The notes below the pieces were generated by a model. That model was not told the DNA's origin and ran no database searches. It was given only the letters and a program-made list of their open reading frames with translations. Below are positions 26,949 through 38,549 of a stretch of 64,000 bases of DNA, in pieces (position 1 is the first letter of the stretch; every line of letters starts with the position of its first letter). The position numbers and the translations under genes were made by a program. Source of the DNA: Glaesserella australis (lineage in GTDB: Bacteria; Pseudomonadota; Gammaproteobacteria; Enterobacterales; Pasteurellaceae); assembly GCF_003260095.1 (NCBI RefSeq), contig NZ_PTPX01000018.1:1-64000 (forward strand), written 5' to 3'.

Positions 26949-27018
26949 TTTGTTTCTCTCTCGTCAAAATAAAGGCTAATTTTACTCTTTTTTATCGCGA
27001 TTGCGAAAGGAAAAAACC

Positions 27019-27495
27019 GTGACACCAGCGATCAATTTATTGAAAAAACAGAAAATAGCCTTTCAACTTCACCCTTATGATCACGATCCGAATAACACCA
27101 ATTTCGGACAAGAAGCCGTTGATAAATTAGGTTTAAATGCGGATCAAGTTTTTAAAACATTACTTGTGGCAGAAAATGGCGATCAGAAAAAGCTCGCAGT
27201 AATGGTTGTGCCAGTATCAAAAATGCTCAATTTAAAACGAGCGGCTCAAGCGTTGAATGTCAAAAAAGTGGAAATGGCGGACAAAGAAATTGCTCAAAAA
27301 ACCACAGGTTATTTACTTGGTGGCATTAGTCCATTGGGGCAAAAGAAGCGTTTACCGACCGTTATTGATATCTCTGCGGAGCAGTTTGAAACCATTTTTG
27401 TCTCTGGCGGTAAACGTGGGTTAGATGTGGAGTTAAATCCGCAAGATTTGGCGAAGTTGCTTGATGCACAATTTGCGGATATCCAAGAAGGATAA
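27019..27495 (+). CDS. ybaK: Cys-tRNA(Pro) deacylase YbaK
   Basis: YbaK hydrolyses Cys-tRNA(Pro) that prolyl-tRNA synthetase mischarges. The 158-residue protein equals the length I recall for Haemophilus YbaK. The conserved catalytic Lys46 is in VFKTLLV, and [21 protein letters not shown] is the family block near residue 100. I start it at GTG 27019 (MTPAINLL) because the strong site GAAAGGAAAAAA precedes it; an upstream TTG at 27001 would place that site inside the gene. A REPIN-like inverted pair follows the stop. Confidence 0.93.
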   Translation: MTPAINLLKKQKIAFQLHPYDHDPNNTNFGQEAVDKLGLNADQVFKTLLVAENGDQKKLAVMVVPVSKMLNLKRAAQALNVKKVEMADKEIAQKTTGYLLGGISPLGQKKRLPTVIDISAEQFETIFVSGGKRGLDVELNPQDLAKLLDAQFADIQEG

Positions 27496-27506
27496 GTAAA
27501 TTGATT

Positions 27507-27566
27507 GTAGGGTGGGCATCCTTGCCCACCACATAAATCAACGGTGGGCAAGGATGCCCACCCTAC
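27507..27566. repeat. REPIN-like inverted pair of GTAG-headed palindromes
   Basis: A 24-bp palindromic unit starting GTAGGGTGGGCATCC (27507-27530) is repeated in inverted orientation (27543-27566, ending GCCCACCCTAC), with 12 bp between. The first unit starts 12 bp after the ybaK stop codon. The pair lies between two convergent genes and probably also terminates both. Confidence 0.85.
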
Positions 27567-27583
27567 CAGAGACTTAAACAACT

Positions 27584-28090
27584 TTAGTTCTGATATTTAC
27601 TCTTATCCCCGATATCAAAATGTAATGGCATCTTCCATTTCTGAATAGAAAGAAACAGCAGTAATACAGCGCAAATTCCGCTTAAGATGAGCGTTGGTAG
27701 ATGCCATGCTAATACCCAACTGAACCATAGCACCGCCAATAACAGCGGTTGGAAATTTAAGCCAAAGACCCGAAAGCAGAAATATTCTTTATAGCTTAGT
27801 CCGCCAAGTACGACAAAGACCGCACCTGTCGCTAATTCAGTCAAACCGAAAATGTGACAAAGTAAGCCGATCCACATGGCAAATTGAAACAAATAGCGAA
27901 ATTGCTTTAAGTATAAATGCAATGAAGAGGCGAGCATTGTGCCTGCCATCAACAAACCAAGTTGGGCGATATCCGTATAAAACGGAAATAGCCCAAGCAT
28001 TATCGTTGCCAGCACGAAACCTGAACGATATAGGATAACCGTCACATAATCCCAAACATCCATCGGCGATTGAATATGCGGATCTGCCAT
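27584..28090 (-). CDS. DUF2301 family integral membrane protein
   Basis: The 168-residue protein has about five or six membrane helices (for example YRSGFVLATIMLGLFPFY and PLLLAVLWFSWVLAW). It shows the DUF2301 (COG5413) pattern: DVWDYVTVILYRSGFVLA at the start and SYKEYFCFRVFGLNFQP near residue 100. The function of the family is unknown. Its start lies one base after the ligA stop codon, so it is probably translated with ligA from the zipA-ligA transcript. Confidence 0.78.
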   Translation of the reverse strand: MADPHIQSPMDVWDYVTVILYRSGFVLATIMLGLFPFYTDIAQLGLLMAGTMLASSLHLYLKQFRYLFQFAMWIGLLCHIFGLTELATGAVFVVLGGLSYKEYFCFRVFGLNFQPLLLAVLWFSWVLAWHLPTLILSGICAVLLLFLSIQKWKMPLHFDIGDKSKYQN

Positions 28091-28091
28091 C

Positions 28092-30173
<2,082 letters not shown>

Positions 30174-30998
30174 TTATGATTTTACACGTAACAGATAATG
30201 TTGACGTTTTTCATCATCAAACAGCTGTTGCTGTTCATCTAAAATAAAGCCACCCACAGATTGAGCAAAGCTTTCCACCGTTCTAATCATCAATTTGAGA
30301 TTTGCAAGATCGTTACCTGCTGAAGGAAGGTGCATAAAGAATACTAAACCTACTGTCGCAAATTGCTCAATTTTAGCTAAATCAAAGACACCTGGTTGCA
30401 TCATATTCGCCACGCTAAAGAGAACTGGGCTTGCTGGATTATCTAAATGACGGTGGAAAATTTGGTATTCGCCATATAAAAAGCCAAGCGCTTCTAAATT
30501 TTGAACCACAACATCACCACGGAATTGAGCCCCTTCAGGCGCAACCACATAAAGCGTAACAATGCTCGGCTCTGCTGTTTGTTGCATCTGCTGTGGTGCT
30601 GATGATTCGTTCAACTGCACTTCAGGCTGTGATTGTGCTTCAAAAGATGCCTGTTCAACGCTGTTTGTTTGATAGGTTGTATTTTGCGTATTTTGCGGTT
30701 GATCTTGTAAGCTAATACGGATTTTGCTCACATTTTCTTGTACATCTTGTTGCACTTGCGCCATATCATGTGCTGGCGTCTCTTGGTGAGCAGATGTGTA
30801 CGAATGCATTCCTTGAGTATTTAAGCTTGCTGGAATATCCGCAGTAATCTCATTATTAATCGGTGCAGAAGGCGGACGAGTGGTAAAGGTATTAGAAAAA
30901 ACGCGTGATTTTTCACGGCGTGCAGACCAAATACTGTATCCGATTAAAACAGCGATTAATACCCCTGCTAAAATAAAGAAAAGAATATGCGTGTCCAT
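30174..30998 (-). CDS. zipA: Cell division protein ZipA
   Basis: ZipA anchors FtsZ to the inner membrane at the division site. The 274-residue protein has an N-terminal helix outside-in (ILFFILAGVLIAVLIGYSIW), followed by a short basic patch. A Gln/Pro-rich unstructured linker spans about residues 40-145. The C-terminal FtsZ-binding domain begins at IVTLYVVAPEGAQFRG and includes GFLYGEYQIFHRH. It is divergent from cysZ, with 110 bp between the starts. Confidence 0.94.
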   Translation of the reverse strand: MDTHILFFILAGVLIAVLIGYSIWSARREKSRVFSNTFTTRPPSAPINNEITADIPASLNTQGMHSYTSAHQETPAHDMAQVQQDVQENVSKIRISLQDQPQNTQNTTYQTNSVEQASFEAQSQPEVQLNESSAPQQMQQTAEPSIVTLYVVAPEGAQFRGDVVVQNLEALGFLYGEYQIFHRHLDNPASPVLFSVANMMQPGVFDLAKIEQFATVGLVFFMHLPSAGNDLANLKLMIRTVESFAQSVGGFILDEQQQLFDDEKRQHYLLRVKS

Positions 30999-31108
30999 TT
31001 TGTCCTCTTTAGCTTAAAAAAACGTCAAATTTAAAATTTCGTCCTTGGCGAAATGTAGGTGTATAGCTTACCATATTTCTTTTAAAAATTTGAACAGAAA
31101 GGTTGATT

Positions 31109-31960
31109 ATGTCTTCACCATTTTCTACGCCTGAGACTCAAATTGGAGCAGGCTTCCATTATTTTATCTATGGCTGGCGTTTAATGTTACAGCGTCAGTT
31201 AATGCCTTTTATCATTTTTCCCGTCATTATTAATGCGGTATTGATGATTGGATTAATTTGGTTTTTCTTTGCGAATGTCGGTGGATTACTTGATGCGCTC
31301 CTACCTTCTTGGCTTGAGTGGTTAAGCTTTATTCTTATTCCGCTGATCTTTTTGATGATTCTCGTGGCATTTTATTTTGCCTTTACAACCCTTGCTAATT
31401 TTATCGCTGCGCCGTTTAACGCCTTACTGGCTGAAAAAGTTGAACAGCAATTATCGGGTGAAAATTTAACAGAAATGGGATTTGCGGAGATGCTTAAAGA
31501 CGTGCCGAGAATGTTAAAACGAGAGTGGCAAAAAATGTGGTATAGCATTCCCCGTCTTATTGCGTTGTTTTTATTAGGTTTTGTGCCTGTTTTAGGGCAA
31601 ACCGTAGTGCCTGTGTTAGCCTTTATTTTTGGGGCTTGGCTCATTGCGATTCAGTACTGTGACTATCCTTTTGATAACCATAAAATCCAATTTCAGCGTA
31701 TGCGAAATGCATTGGCGCAATACCGAACTATGAATTTTACCTTTGGTGCATTGGTCAGCCTGTTTACTATGCTACCTTTTATTAATTTAGTAGTGATGCC
31801 TGTTGCAGTCTGTGGCGCAACGGCGATGTGGGTAAAAGAATACCGTAGTTTCTTCTTAGGAAATCAAACAGGTGAATTTGAAGGCGCTGATTTTACGACA
31901 AAAAATCGAAGTACGGCTGTTAGTACAGAAGTTCGAAATGGTGAGATTGTGAAGAAATAA
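31109..31960 (+). CDS. cysZ: Sulfate transporter CysZ
   Basis: CysZ is an inner-membrane protein that brings sulfate into the cell for cysteine synthesis. The 283-residue sequence shows the family start (GAGFHYFIYGWRLML), several hydrophobic helices and the conserved FNALLAEKVEQQL and AWLIAIQYCDYPFDNH blocks. I start it at ATG 31109 because AGAAAGG lies 9 bp upstream; a TTG start 6 bp before it is less likely. The cysZ-zipA-ligA neighbourhood is conserved. A strong terminator follows. Confidence 0.94.
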   Translation: MSSPFSTPETQIGAGFHYFIYGWRLMLQRQLMPFIIFPVIINAVLMIGLIWFFFANVGGLLDALLPSWLEWLSFILIPLIFLMILVAFYFAFTTLANFIAAPFNALLAEKVEQQLSGENLTEMGFAEMLKDVPRMLKREWQKMWYSIPRLIALFLLGFVPVLGQTVVPVLAFIFGAWLIAIQYCDYPFDNHKIQFQRMRNALAQYRTMNFTFGALVSLFTMLPFINLVVMPVAVCGATAMWVKEYRSFFLGNQTGEFEGADFTTKNRSTAVSTEVRNGEIVKK

Positions 31961-31964
31961 TGGA

Positions 31965-31996
31965 AAAGGAAGAACATTTATTGTTCTTCCTTTTTC
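31965..31996 (+). terminator. cysZ terminator
   Basis: AAAAGGAAGAACATTTATTG continues into GTTCTTCCTTTTT, a 12-bp-class stem followed by T residues, a few bases after the cysZ stop codon. Confidence 0.85.
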
Positions 31997-32022
31997 TTTG
32001 ACTATTTTGCAAAAAATAGAGA

Positions 32023-32050
32023 GAAACTGACCGCTTGCGATCAGTTTCTT
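32023..32050 (-). terminator. Uptake-signal stem-loop after prlC
   Basis: AGAAACTGA and TCAGTTTCT form a 9-bp stem whose loop holds an ACCGCTTG core. On the minus strand it lies 5 nt after the prlC stop codon and leads into CTCTATTTTTTGC. Confidence 0.6.
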
Positions 32051-32055
32051 TTAGA

Positions 32056-34089
32056 TTAATGTCCGATGCCTTTATGTCTTAACAACGCATCTAACGTTGG
32101 CTTACGACCACGGAAGCGTTCAAACAACACCATCGGTTCTTCCGAACCGCCACGGGTTAAGATGTTATCTAAGAAAGACTGACCGACTTCACGATTGAAA
32201 ATCCCTTCTTCTTCAAAACGTGCAAAGGCATCTGCCGATAATACTTCCGCCCATAAGTAGCTGTAATAGCCTGCGGCATAGCCCCCAGCGAAAATGTGCG
32301 AGAAGCTGTGTGGGGTGCGTACGAAGGTCGGCAATTCCACCACGGCAACTTGTGCTTTGACCGCTTTTAGCGTATCTAACACAATATTTTCTTTCGGTTC
32401 GCTCATATGTAAACGGAAATCGAATAAGCCAAATTCTAACTGGCGTAACACAAACATTGCGGCTTGGAAGTTTTTCGCTTTCAGTAACTGGGTCAATTTC
32501 TCTTTTGGCAGTGGTTCGCCTGTTTGGTAATGCCCTGAAATAAAGGCAAGAGCCTCTTCTTCCCAGCACCAGTTTTCAAGGAATTGACTTGGTAGCTCAA
32601 CCGCATCCCACGGCACGCCGTTAATCCCTGAAACATCACCCACATCAATTTCGGTCAGCATATGGTGAATACCGTGTCCAAACTCGTGGAACAGGGTTGT
32701 GACTTCATCGTGTGTGAACAGAGCTGGTTTATCGCCAATCGGTTTATTGAAGTTACAGGTTAAGTAGGCAACAGGTTTTTGCAATGAACCGTCCGCTAGA
32801 CGTTTTTGATTGATACAATCGTCCATCCAAGCACCGCCACGTTTATTTTCACGAGCGTATAAATCCAAATAGAATGAACCACGCAAGCGGTCTGTTTCAT
32901 CAAAAATATTGAAAAAACGAACATTTTCGTGATAGCTGTCAAATTCTTTCTGCTCTTCCACTCGCATACCAAAAATGCGTTTCACCAGTTCAAATAACCC
33001 CGAAAGAACACGTTCTTCAGGGAAATAAGGACGAAGCTCTTCATCGTTGATCGCATATAGGGCTTGTTTCTGTTTTTCGCTATAAAACGCAATATCCCAC
33101 GGCTGTAACTCGCTTACGCCATAGCTCTCTTTTGCAAAGGCTTTTAGCTCAGCTAACTCTTTTTTGCCTTGCTCTTTAGAACGATTTGCTAAACCTTCCA
33201 AGAAATCAACCACTTGTGTTGGGTTTTCCGCCATTTTGGTCGCAAGGGAAAGATCGGCATAGCTTTCAAAACCGAGTAATTTGGCTAACTCTAAGCGTAA
33301 CTCAAGGGTTTCCGCCATAATGGCTGAGTTATCCCATTTACCTGAGTTTGGACCTTGATCTGATGCCCGTGTGTTATAGGCTTCATACATTTTTTGGCGA
33401 AGTTCACGGTTTTCGCAATAGGTCATTACAGGCAAATAGCTTGGAAACTCAAGGGTGAAACGGTAGCCCGATTTCTCTTTGCTTTGAGCGGATAATTTCG
33501 CCCCTTCCAACGCAGATTCTGGCAAGCCTTTGAGCTGTTCTTCATCTTCAATCACAATATCCCAACCCATTGTGGCATCAAGCACATTGTTGCTAAATTG
33601 TGAGCTAAGTTCTGACAAACGAGCAGAAATTTCGCCATAACGTTTCTGTTTATCGGCAGGTAACGAAATGCCCGATAACTCAAAATCACGCAAGCTGTTT
33701 TCTATCGCCTTTTTCTGAGCAAGGGAATAGTGAGCAAACTCAGGGCTATTTTTGAGCTTCACATAGCCTTGATACAACCCTTGATGTTGCCCCACCCAAG
33801 TGCTGTATTCCGACAACATCGGCAAACAGGCTTGATAGGCTTCACGCAATTCAGGGCTATTTTTCACGGCATTTAAATGTCCGACAGGCGACCACGCACG
33901 AGAAAGTTTATCGCCCGTAATGGCTTGTGGTAGATAGAAATTTTCCCAAGTCGGCTGCTCAATTTGTGCTACTTGCTCAATGGTATCACGGCATTGTTGA
34001 ATTAATTGCTCAATAGCAGGCACCACGTGTTCAGGTTGAATTTGTGAGAATTTAGGTAAACCTGTGTGGTTTAAAAGTGGGTTTGACAT
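32056..34089 (-). CDS. prlC: Oligopeptidase A (M3 zinc metallopeptidase)
   Basis: PrlC degrades short peptides in the cytoplasm, including cleaved signal peptides. The 677-residue protein (E. coli 680) has the HExxH zinc motif HEFGH at residues 468-472, and the third ligand Glu in ENWCWEEEAL about 28 residues later. The N-terminal helical domain starts MSNPLLNHTGLPKFSQIQPEHVVPAI. It is convergent with cysZ and divergent from pheA. No unusual features. Confidence 0.97.
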   Translation of the reverse strand: MSNPLLNHTGLPKFSQIQPEHVVPAIEQLIQQCRDTIEQVAQIEQPTWENFYLPQAITGDKLSRAWSPVGHLNAVKNSPELREAYQACLPMLSEYSTWVGQHQGLYQGYVKLKNSPEFAHYSLAQKKAIENSLRDFELSGISLPADKQKRYGEISARLSELSSQFSNNVLDATMGWDIVIEDEEQLKGLPESALEGAKLSAQSKEKSGYRFTLEFPSYLPVMTYCENRELRQKMYEAYNTRASDQGPNSGKWDNSAIMAETLELRLELAKLLGFESYADLSLATKMAENPTQVVDFLEGLANRSKEQGKKELAELKAFAKESYGVSELQPWDIAFYSEKQKQALYAINDEELRPYFPEERVLSGLFELVKRIFGMRVEEQKEFDSYHENVRFFNIFDETDRLRGSFYLDLYARENKRGGAWMDDCINQKRLADGSLQKPVAYLTCNFNKPIGDKPALFTHDEVTTLFHEFGHGIHHMLTEIDVGDVSGINGVPWDAVELPSQFLENWCWEEEALAFISGHYQTGEPLPKEKLTQLLKAKNFQAAMFVLRQLEFGLFDFRLHMSEPKENIVLDTLKAVKAQVAVVELPTFVRTPHSFSHIFAGGYAAGYYSYLWAEVLSADAFARFEEEGIFNREVGQSFLDNILTRGGSEEPMVLFERFRGRKPTLDALLRHKGIGH

Positions 34090-34249
34090 TCGATATCCTC
34101 TTTATTTACTAAAATCGCGGTATCTTACCATTTTAGCGATTATTTTCATTAGTTGATTGTGATTTAAAAGGGAAGTCGCTAGAATCTCAAGCCTTTAATA
34201 TAACTAGATTGCAAAAAATCAACCCAAACTGACCGCTTAGGAACACACA

Positions 34250-35404
34250 ATGTCGTTAGATTTATCGGATATTCGTCAGCAAATTACACAAATTGACCGT
34301 AACTTATTGAAATTACTCTCTGAACGCCACCGCTTAGCCTTTGATGTGGTGCGAAGTAAAGAGATCACCAAAAAGCCGTTGCGTGATGTGGAGCGTGAAA
34401 AACAGTTACTGCAAGAGTTGGTCAATTTTGCTCAAGCAGAGAATTATCAGCTTGATCCGCAATATGTGACACAAATTTTCCAGCGGATTATTGAAGATTC
34501 GGTGCTGACTCAACAGCATTACCTGCAAAATAAGCTCAATCAAAATCAAGAGAATATCACCCTTGCTTTTTTGGGTATGCGTGGCTCTTATTCGCATTTG
34601 GCTTCTCGTCAATTTATGAAAAATAGCACCGCTTCCCTTGTGGAATTAAGCTGTGAATCCTTTGATGCGGTATTTGAGAAAGTGAAACAGGGTGAGGCGG
34701 ATTACGGCGTGTTGCCCCTTGAAAATACTACATCAGGCTCGATCAACGAAGTCTATGATCTGTTGCAACATACGGATTTGACCTTAGTCGGTGAGCTTGC
34801 CTATCCGATTAAACATTGTGTGTTAGGAACGAGTAACGCTGATTTTGCACAGGTTGATACGATTTACACCCACCCACAGCCAGCACAACAGTGTAGTCAA
34901 TTTATTCAAAGCCTTGATAAAGTGCATATTAAATATTGTGAAAGTAGCTCCCACGCAATGCAATTAGTGGCTCGCTTGAACAAACCAAATTGTGTGGCGT
35001 TGGGCAATGAAGACGGCGGTAAATTGTATGGTTTAGAAGTATTAAAAAGTGATATTGCTAATCAAGAGAACAACATCACTCGCTTTATTGTGGTGGCAAA
35101 AAATCCTGTGAATGTATCGCCACAAGTGCAAACCAAAACCCTGTTATTGATGACCACAACACAACAAGCTGGAGCCTTGGTTGATGCGTTAATTGTCTTT
35201 AAACAGCACGGGATTCGTATGGTGAAATTGGAGTCTCGCCCGATTTACGGCAAACCGTGGGAAGAGATGTTCTATGTGGAACTTGATGCCAACATTCACA
35301 ACGAAAATACCCAAAATGCGTTAAAAGCGTTGGAAAGTGTCACGAGTTTCGTCAAAGTGTTGGGTTGCTATCCAAGTGAAATTATTGAGCCTGTGAAATT
35401 ATAG
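34250..35404 (+). CDS. pheA: Bifunctional chorismate mutase/prephenate dehydratase
   Basis: PheA converts chorismate to prephenate and then to phenylpyruvate for phenylalanine synthesis. The 384-residue protein has an AroQ-type mutase (about residues 1-95; [26 protein letters not shown]). A dehydratase domain starts at [15 protein letters not shown] and includes [22 protein letters not shown]-terminal ACT regulatory domain contains [24 protein letters not shown] for feedback by phenylalanine. I saw no leader peptide or attenuator upstream. A short hairpin separates it from rluE. Confidence 0.97.
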   Translation: MSLDLSDIRQQITQIDRNLLKLLSERHRLAFDVVRSKEITKKPLRDVEREKQLLQELVNFAQAENYQLDPQYVTQIFQRIIEDSVLTQQHYLQNKLNQNQENITLAFLGMRGSYSHLASRQFMKNSTASLVELSCESFDAVFEKVKQGEADYGVLPLENTTSGSINEVYDLLQHTDLTLVGELAYPIKHCVLGTSNADFAQVDTIYTHPQPAQQCSQFIQSLDKVHIKYCESSSHAMQLVARLNKPNCVALGNEDGGKLYGLEVLKSDIANQENNITRFIVVAKNPVNVSPQVQTKTLLLMTTTQQAGALVDALIVFKQHGIRMVKLESRPIYGKPWEEMFYVELDANIHNENTQNALKALESVTSFVKVLGCYPSEIIEPVKL

Positions 35405-35415
35405 AAATAACGATT

Positions 35416-35435
35416 GTGGGTGACTTGCACCCACT
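35416..35435. repeat. Short hairpin between pheA and rluE
   Basis: GTGGGTG and CACCCAC pair around ACTTG. It resembles the stems of the GTAG-headed elements in this window but lacks the GTAG head. It sits where the rluE ribosome site would be expected. Confidence 0.4.
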
Positions 35436-35443
35436 ATTTAACT

Positions 35444-36109
35444 ATGTTTAAACCTAAATCACCCCTAAAAAAACGCCCTATTCAGCGACCTAAAAAAACG
35501 GCTCTCTCGTTTTCAGAAACTGTCGTTGTACTGTTTAACAAGCCTTATGATGTACTCACACAATTTACCGATGAGCAACATCGCCAAACACTCAAAGCGT
35601 TTATTCCTATTCCACACATTTATCCCGTTGGGCGTTTGGACCGTGATAGCGAAGGGCTGTTATTGTTGACAAATAATGGCGAAATTCAACATCGTTTAGC
35701 CAACCCAAAATTTGAAAAAGAGAAAACCTATTGGGTGCAAGTTGAAGGAATTCCACAGGCTGAAGATTTAGCCAAACTGAACAAAGGTGTTGAATTAAAA
35801 GATGGTTTAACCAAACCTGCCAAAGCAAAAGCAATTTCTGCACCTGATTTTGAGTGGGCAACCGCCCCTAAAATTCGTGAGCGAAAAACTATTCCAACGT
35901 CGTGGATTGAGTTAAAAATTACCGAAGGGAGAAATCGTCAAGTTCGTCGAATGACAGCACATATTGGCTTTCCAACGTTACGTCTGGTTCGAGTTGGCTT
36001 GGGAGAATTTCAACTAGCCGATTTAGCGGCGGGAGAATATCGTATTTTAAGCGATAAAGAGAAAGCAACGCTCTTTAAACAGTTAAAATTAAGCAATACA
36101 AGCGGTTAG
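35444..36109 (+). CDS. rluE: 23S rRNA pseudouridine synthase RluE
   Basis: RluE makes pseudouridine in domain V of 23S rRNA. The protein (221 residues from ATG 35444) belongs to the RsuA/RluB/E/F group. It shows [13 protein letters not shown], the catalytic-Asp block [21 protein letters not shown] and the closing [14 protein letters not shown]. An N-terminal S4 domain is absent, as in RluE. No clear ribosome site precedes the ATG because a hairpin lies there, so coupling to pheA is possible. The last three codons (Thr-Ser-Gly) and the stop codon are formed by a USS (ACAAGCGGTTAG). Confidence 0.88.
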   Translation: MFKPKSPLKKRPIQRPKKTALSFSETVVVLFNKPYDVLTQFTDEQHRQTLKAFIPIPHIYPVGRLDRDSEGLLLLTNNGEIQHRLANPKFEKEKTYWVQVEGIPQAEDLAKLNKGVELKDGLTKPAKAKAISAPDFEWATAPKIRERKTIPTSWIELKITEGRNRQVRRMTAHIGFPTLRLVRVGLGEFQLADLAAGEYRILSDKEKATLFKQLKLSNTSG

Positions 36110-36154
36110 ATTTGATGATTTTTTTGCGAAAAAGAGTAAACTAACCGCAAATTT
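36098..36154 (+). terminator. rluE terminator overlapping its own stop codon
   Basis: GCGGTTAG (36102-36109, part of an ACAAGCGGT uptake signal and containing the stop codon) pairs with CTAACCGC (36141-36148), followed by AAATTTTTT. Terminator and coding end are thus the same DNA. Confidence 0.65.
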
Positions 36155-36173
36155 TTTATATAAGGATCAAGCT

Positions 36174-37190
36174 ATGGCAATTTTAGTCACAGGCGGAGCA
36201 GGCTATATCGGCTCACATACAGTGGTGGAATTATTAAATCAAGGTAAAGAGATTGTGGTGTTGGATAATTTGTCCAACTCATCAGAAATCTCTTTAGAGC
36301 GTGTGAAGCAAATTACGGGAAAATCCGTCCGCTTTTATCAGGGAGATATTTTAGATCGTACGATGTTACGCCACATTTTTGCGGAAAATCGGATCGACTC
36401 CGTCATTCACTTTGCTGGCTTAAAAGCAGTGGGCGAAAGCGTGCGTGAGCCGTTGCGTTATTATCAAAATAATGTCACAGGCTCGATTGTGCTAGTGGAA
36501 GAGATGCTCAAAGCCAATGTGAATACCATTGTGTTTAGTTCATCGGCAACGGTTTATGGCGATCCAAAAGAGATCCCGATTACTGAAAATTGCGAAGTCG
36601 GTGGTACAACTAACCCTTATGGCACATCAAAATATATGGTTGAACGTATCTTAGAAGATACGGCTCGTGCTTTCCCACAATTCAGTGCGGTGGTGTTACG
36701 CTATTTCAATCCTGTTGGGGCTCACGCAAGCGGTCTGATTGGTGAAGATCCTAACGGTATTCCAAATAATTTATTGCCTTATATCAGTCAAGTGGCGGTT
36801 GGCAAGTTGCAACAACTTTCCGTATTCGGCAGTGATTACGACACCCACGACGGCACGGGCGTGCGTGATTATATTCATGTTGTAGATTTGGCTATCGGGC
36901 ATTTGAAAGCCTTAGAAAAACATCAAGATGATGCAGGTTTCCACGTGTATAACTTAGGCACAGGTACGGGCTATTCTGTGCTGGATATGGTGAAAGCCTT
37001 TGAGCAAGCTAATAACATCAATGTTCCTTATAAATTGGTCGATCGCCGTCCAGGCGATATTGCGGTGTGTTACTCAAATCCGCAAAAAGCCCTTGAACAG
37101 CTTGGTTGGAAAACGCAATACGATCTCAATCAGATGATGAAAGATACGTGGAATTGGCAGAAAAATAACCCGAACGGTTATAAGGGGTAG
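36174..37190 (+). CDS. galE: UDP-glucose 4-epimerase
   Basis: GalE interconverts UDP-glucose and UDP-galactose, closing the Leloir pathway and supplying UDP-galactose for lipopolysaccharide and capsule. The 338-residue short-chain dehydrogenase has the NAD loop [10 protein letters not shown] (residues 6-15), catalytic Ser124 in FSSSATVYG, and Tyr149/Lys153 in [11 protein letters not shown]. It is separate from galTKM and followed 3 bp later by ampG, so it is probably driven by cell-envelope demand and not by galactose. The site AAGGATCAAGCT precedes ATG. Confidence 0.97.
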   Translation: MAILVTGGAGYIGSHTVVELLNQGKEIVVLDNLSNSSEISLERVKQITGKSVRFYQGDILDRTMLRHIFAENRIDSVIHFAGLKAVGESVREPLRYYQNNVTGSIVLVEEMLKANVNTIVFSSSATVYGDPKEIPITENCEVGGTTNPYGTSKYMVERILEDTARAFPQFSAVVLRYFNPVGAHASGLIGEDPNGIPNNLLPYISQVAVGKLQQLSVFGSDYDTHDGTGVRDYIHVVDLAIGHLKALEKHQDDAGFHVYNLGTGTGYSVLDMVKAFEQANNINVPYKLVDRRPGDIAVCYSNPQKALEQLGWKTQYDLNQMMKDTWNWQKNNPNGYKG

Positions 37191-37193
37191 AAG

Positions 37194-38474
37194 ATGAGCG
37201 AGCAAGCACAGGTTTCTCTTTGGCGACAAATATTTAGTTACAAAATGTTGCTCTGCGTATTTACAGGGTTTACATCGGGCTTGCCGTTATATTTTATCTA
37301 TCAGCTTATTCCTGCGTGGTTACGCTCGGAGCAGGTCGATTTGAAAACCATCGGCTTTTTTGCGATTGTGGGCTTGCCTTATACGTGGAAGTTTTTGGTC
37401 GCGCCATTGTTTGACCGCTACTACCCGAACTTTCTTGGTCGCCGCCGTAGCTGGATGTTCTTTACCCAAGTGATCTTGCTCGGCTTAATAGCTTGCTTTG
37501 GCTTTTTCAATCCAACGCAAGACATCAAAGCGGTGATGATGTTAGCCATTGCAGTGGCTGCGGTGTCAGCGGTGCAAGATATTGTGGTCGATGCCTATCG
37601 CCGTGAAATTTTAAGTGATGAAGAACTCGGCTTAGGCAACTCCGTTCATATCAACGGCTACCGTATCGCAGGCTTAATTCCAGGCGGTTTAGCTTTGATT
37701 GTGTCCGATCATTATCCGTGGGAAACGGTGTTTTTATTCACGGCGTTATTTATGATACCTGGCATTATTTTGAGCCTATTCTTAGCCAAAGAGCCGAAAA
37801 TTTTGCAAGATAACCGCCATTTACCTTTCCACGAAGCTTTTGTTATCCCATTCAAAGAGTTTTTCCAACGCAAAGGCTTATGGGCAGCGGTCGGTACGCT
37901 CACCTTTATGTTGCTTTATAATCTGGGCGACTCTTTTGCCGCAACGCTCCAAAGTGCTTTTATTTTAGATATGGGTTTTAGCCGTACCGATTTAGGCACA
38001 GCGGTTAAAATCAATGGCTTATGGGCATCAATTGTGGCTGGAATGGTCGGCGGTGTGTTGATGTTACGCATCGGCGTGAACCGCTCGCTTTGGATTTTCG
38101 GCGTGTTCCAAATGCTGATGTTACTCGGCTTTGCGTGGCTTGCCAGTCACGGCAAATTTGAGACGATCGGCACTTACGAACGCTTTGCTTTATCGGCAGT
38201 TATCGTGGGCGAATATATCGGCATCGGCTTAGGCACAGCCTGCTTTGTTGCCTATATTTCCCGTGAAACCAACCCGCTTTACACCGCCACCCAATTTGCG
38301 ATTTTCACTAGTTTAACCGCAATCCCAAGCAAACTGATCGGTGCAACATCAGGAGCATTGGCAGAAAGCGTGGGCTTTTATCACTTCTATTGGATCTGTT
38401 TCTTCTTAGCTATTCCGGGAATGCTTTGCCTGTTTTGGGTAGCACCTTGGAATGAGAAAAAGCACGATAAATAA
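37194..38474 (+). CDS. ampG: AmpG-like muropeptide permease (MFS)
   Basis: AmpG imports anhydro-muropeptides released from peptidoglycan for recycling. The 426-residue inner-membrane protein has about 12 helices. It carries AmpG-family patterns: FTGFTSGLPLYFIYQLIPAWLR, WKFLVAPLFDRY, LGRRRSWM and VQDIVVDAYRREIL. Length is shorter than E. coli AmpG (491), as in Haemophilus, because the C-terminal extension is missing. The start lies 3 bp after galE with a GGGGTAG site overlapping the galE stop, so the two genes are co-transcribed. Confidence 0.88.
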   Translation: MSEQAQVSLWRQIFSYKMLLCVFTGFTSGLPLYFIYQLIPAWLRSEQVDLKTIGFFAIVGLPYTWKFLVAPLFDRYYPNFLGRRRSWMFFTQVILLGLIACFGFFNPTQDIKAVMMLAIAVAAVSAVQDIVVDAYRREILSDEELGLGNSVHINGYRIAGLIPGGLALIVSDHYPWETVFLFTALFMIPGIILSLFLAKEPKILQDNRHLPFHEAFVIPFKEFFQRKGLWAAVGTLTFMLLYNLGDSFAATLQSAFILDMGFSRTDLGTAVKINGLWASIVAGMVGGVLMLRIGVNRSLWIFGVFQMLMLLGFAWLASHGKFETIGTYERFALSAVIVGEYIGIGLGTACFVAYISRETNPLYTATQFAIFTSLTAIPSKLIGATSGALAESVGFYHFYWICFFLAIPGMLCLFWVAPWNEKKHDK

Positions 38475-38482
38475 ATCGCCTA

Positions 38483-38520
38483 AAGCATAAATATTATGCT
38501 TAATGCCTAATAAGGCATTA
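38483..38520. terminator. Double hairpin between ampG and rapA
   Basis: AAGCATAAATATTATGCTT and AATGCCTAATAAGGCATT form two adjacent hairpins between two convergent genes. No long T-run follows, but the position suits a bidirectional terminator. Confidence 0.55.
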
Positions 38521-38549
38521 AGCTATTTTCTCTACTACTCTATCTCGGC

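Noticed and set aside
34090-34249. Leader peptide or attenuator before pheA
   Set aside because: No Phe-rich short frame and no terminator hairpin could be found.
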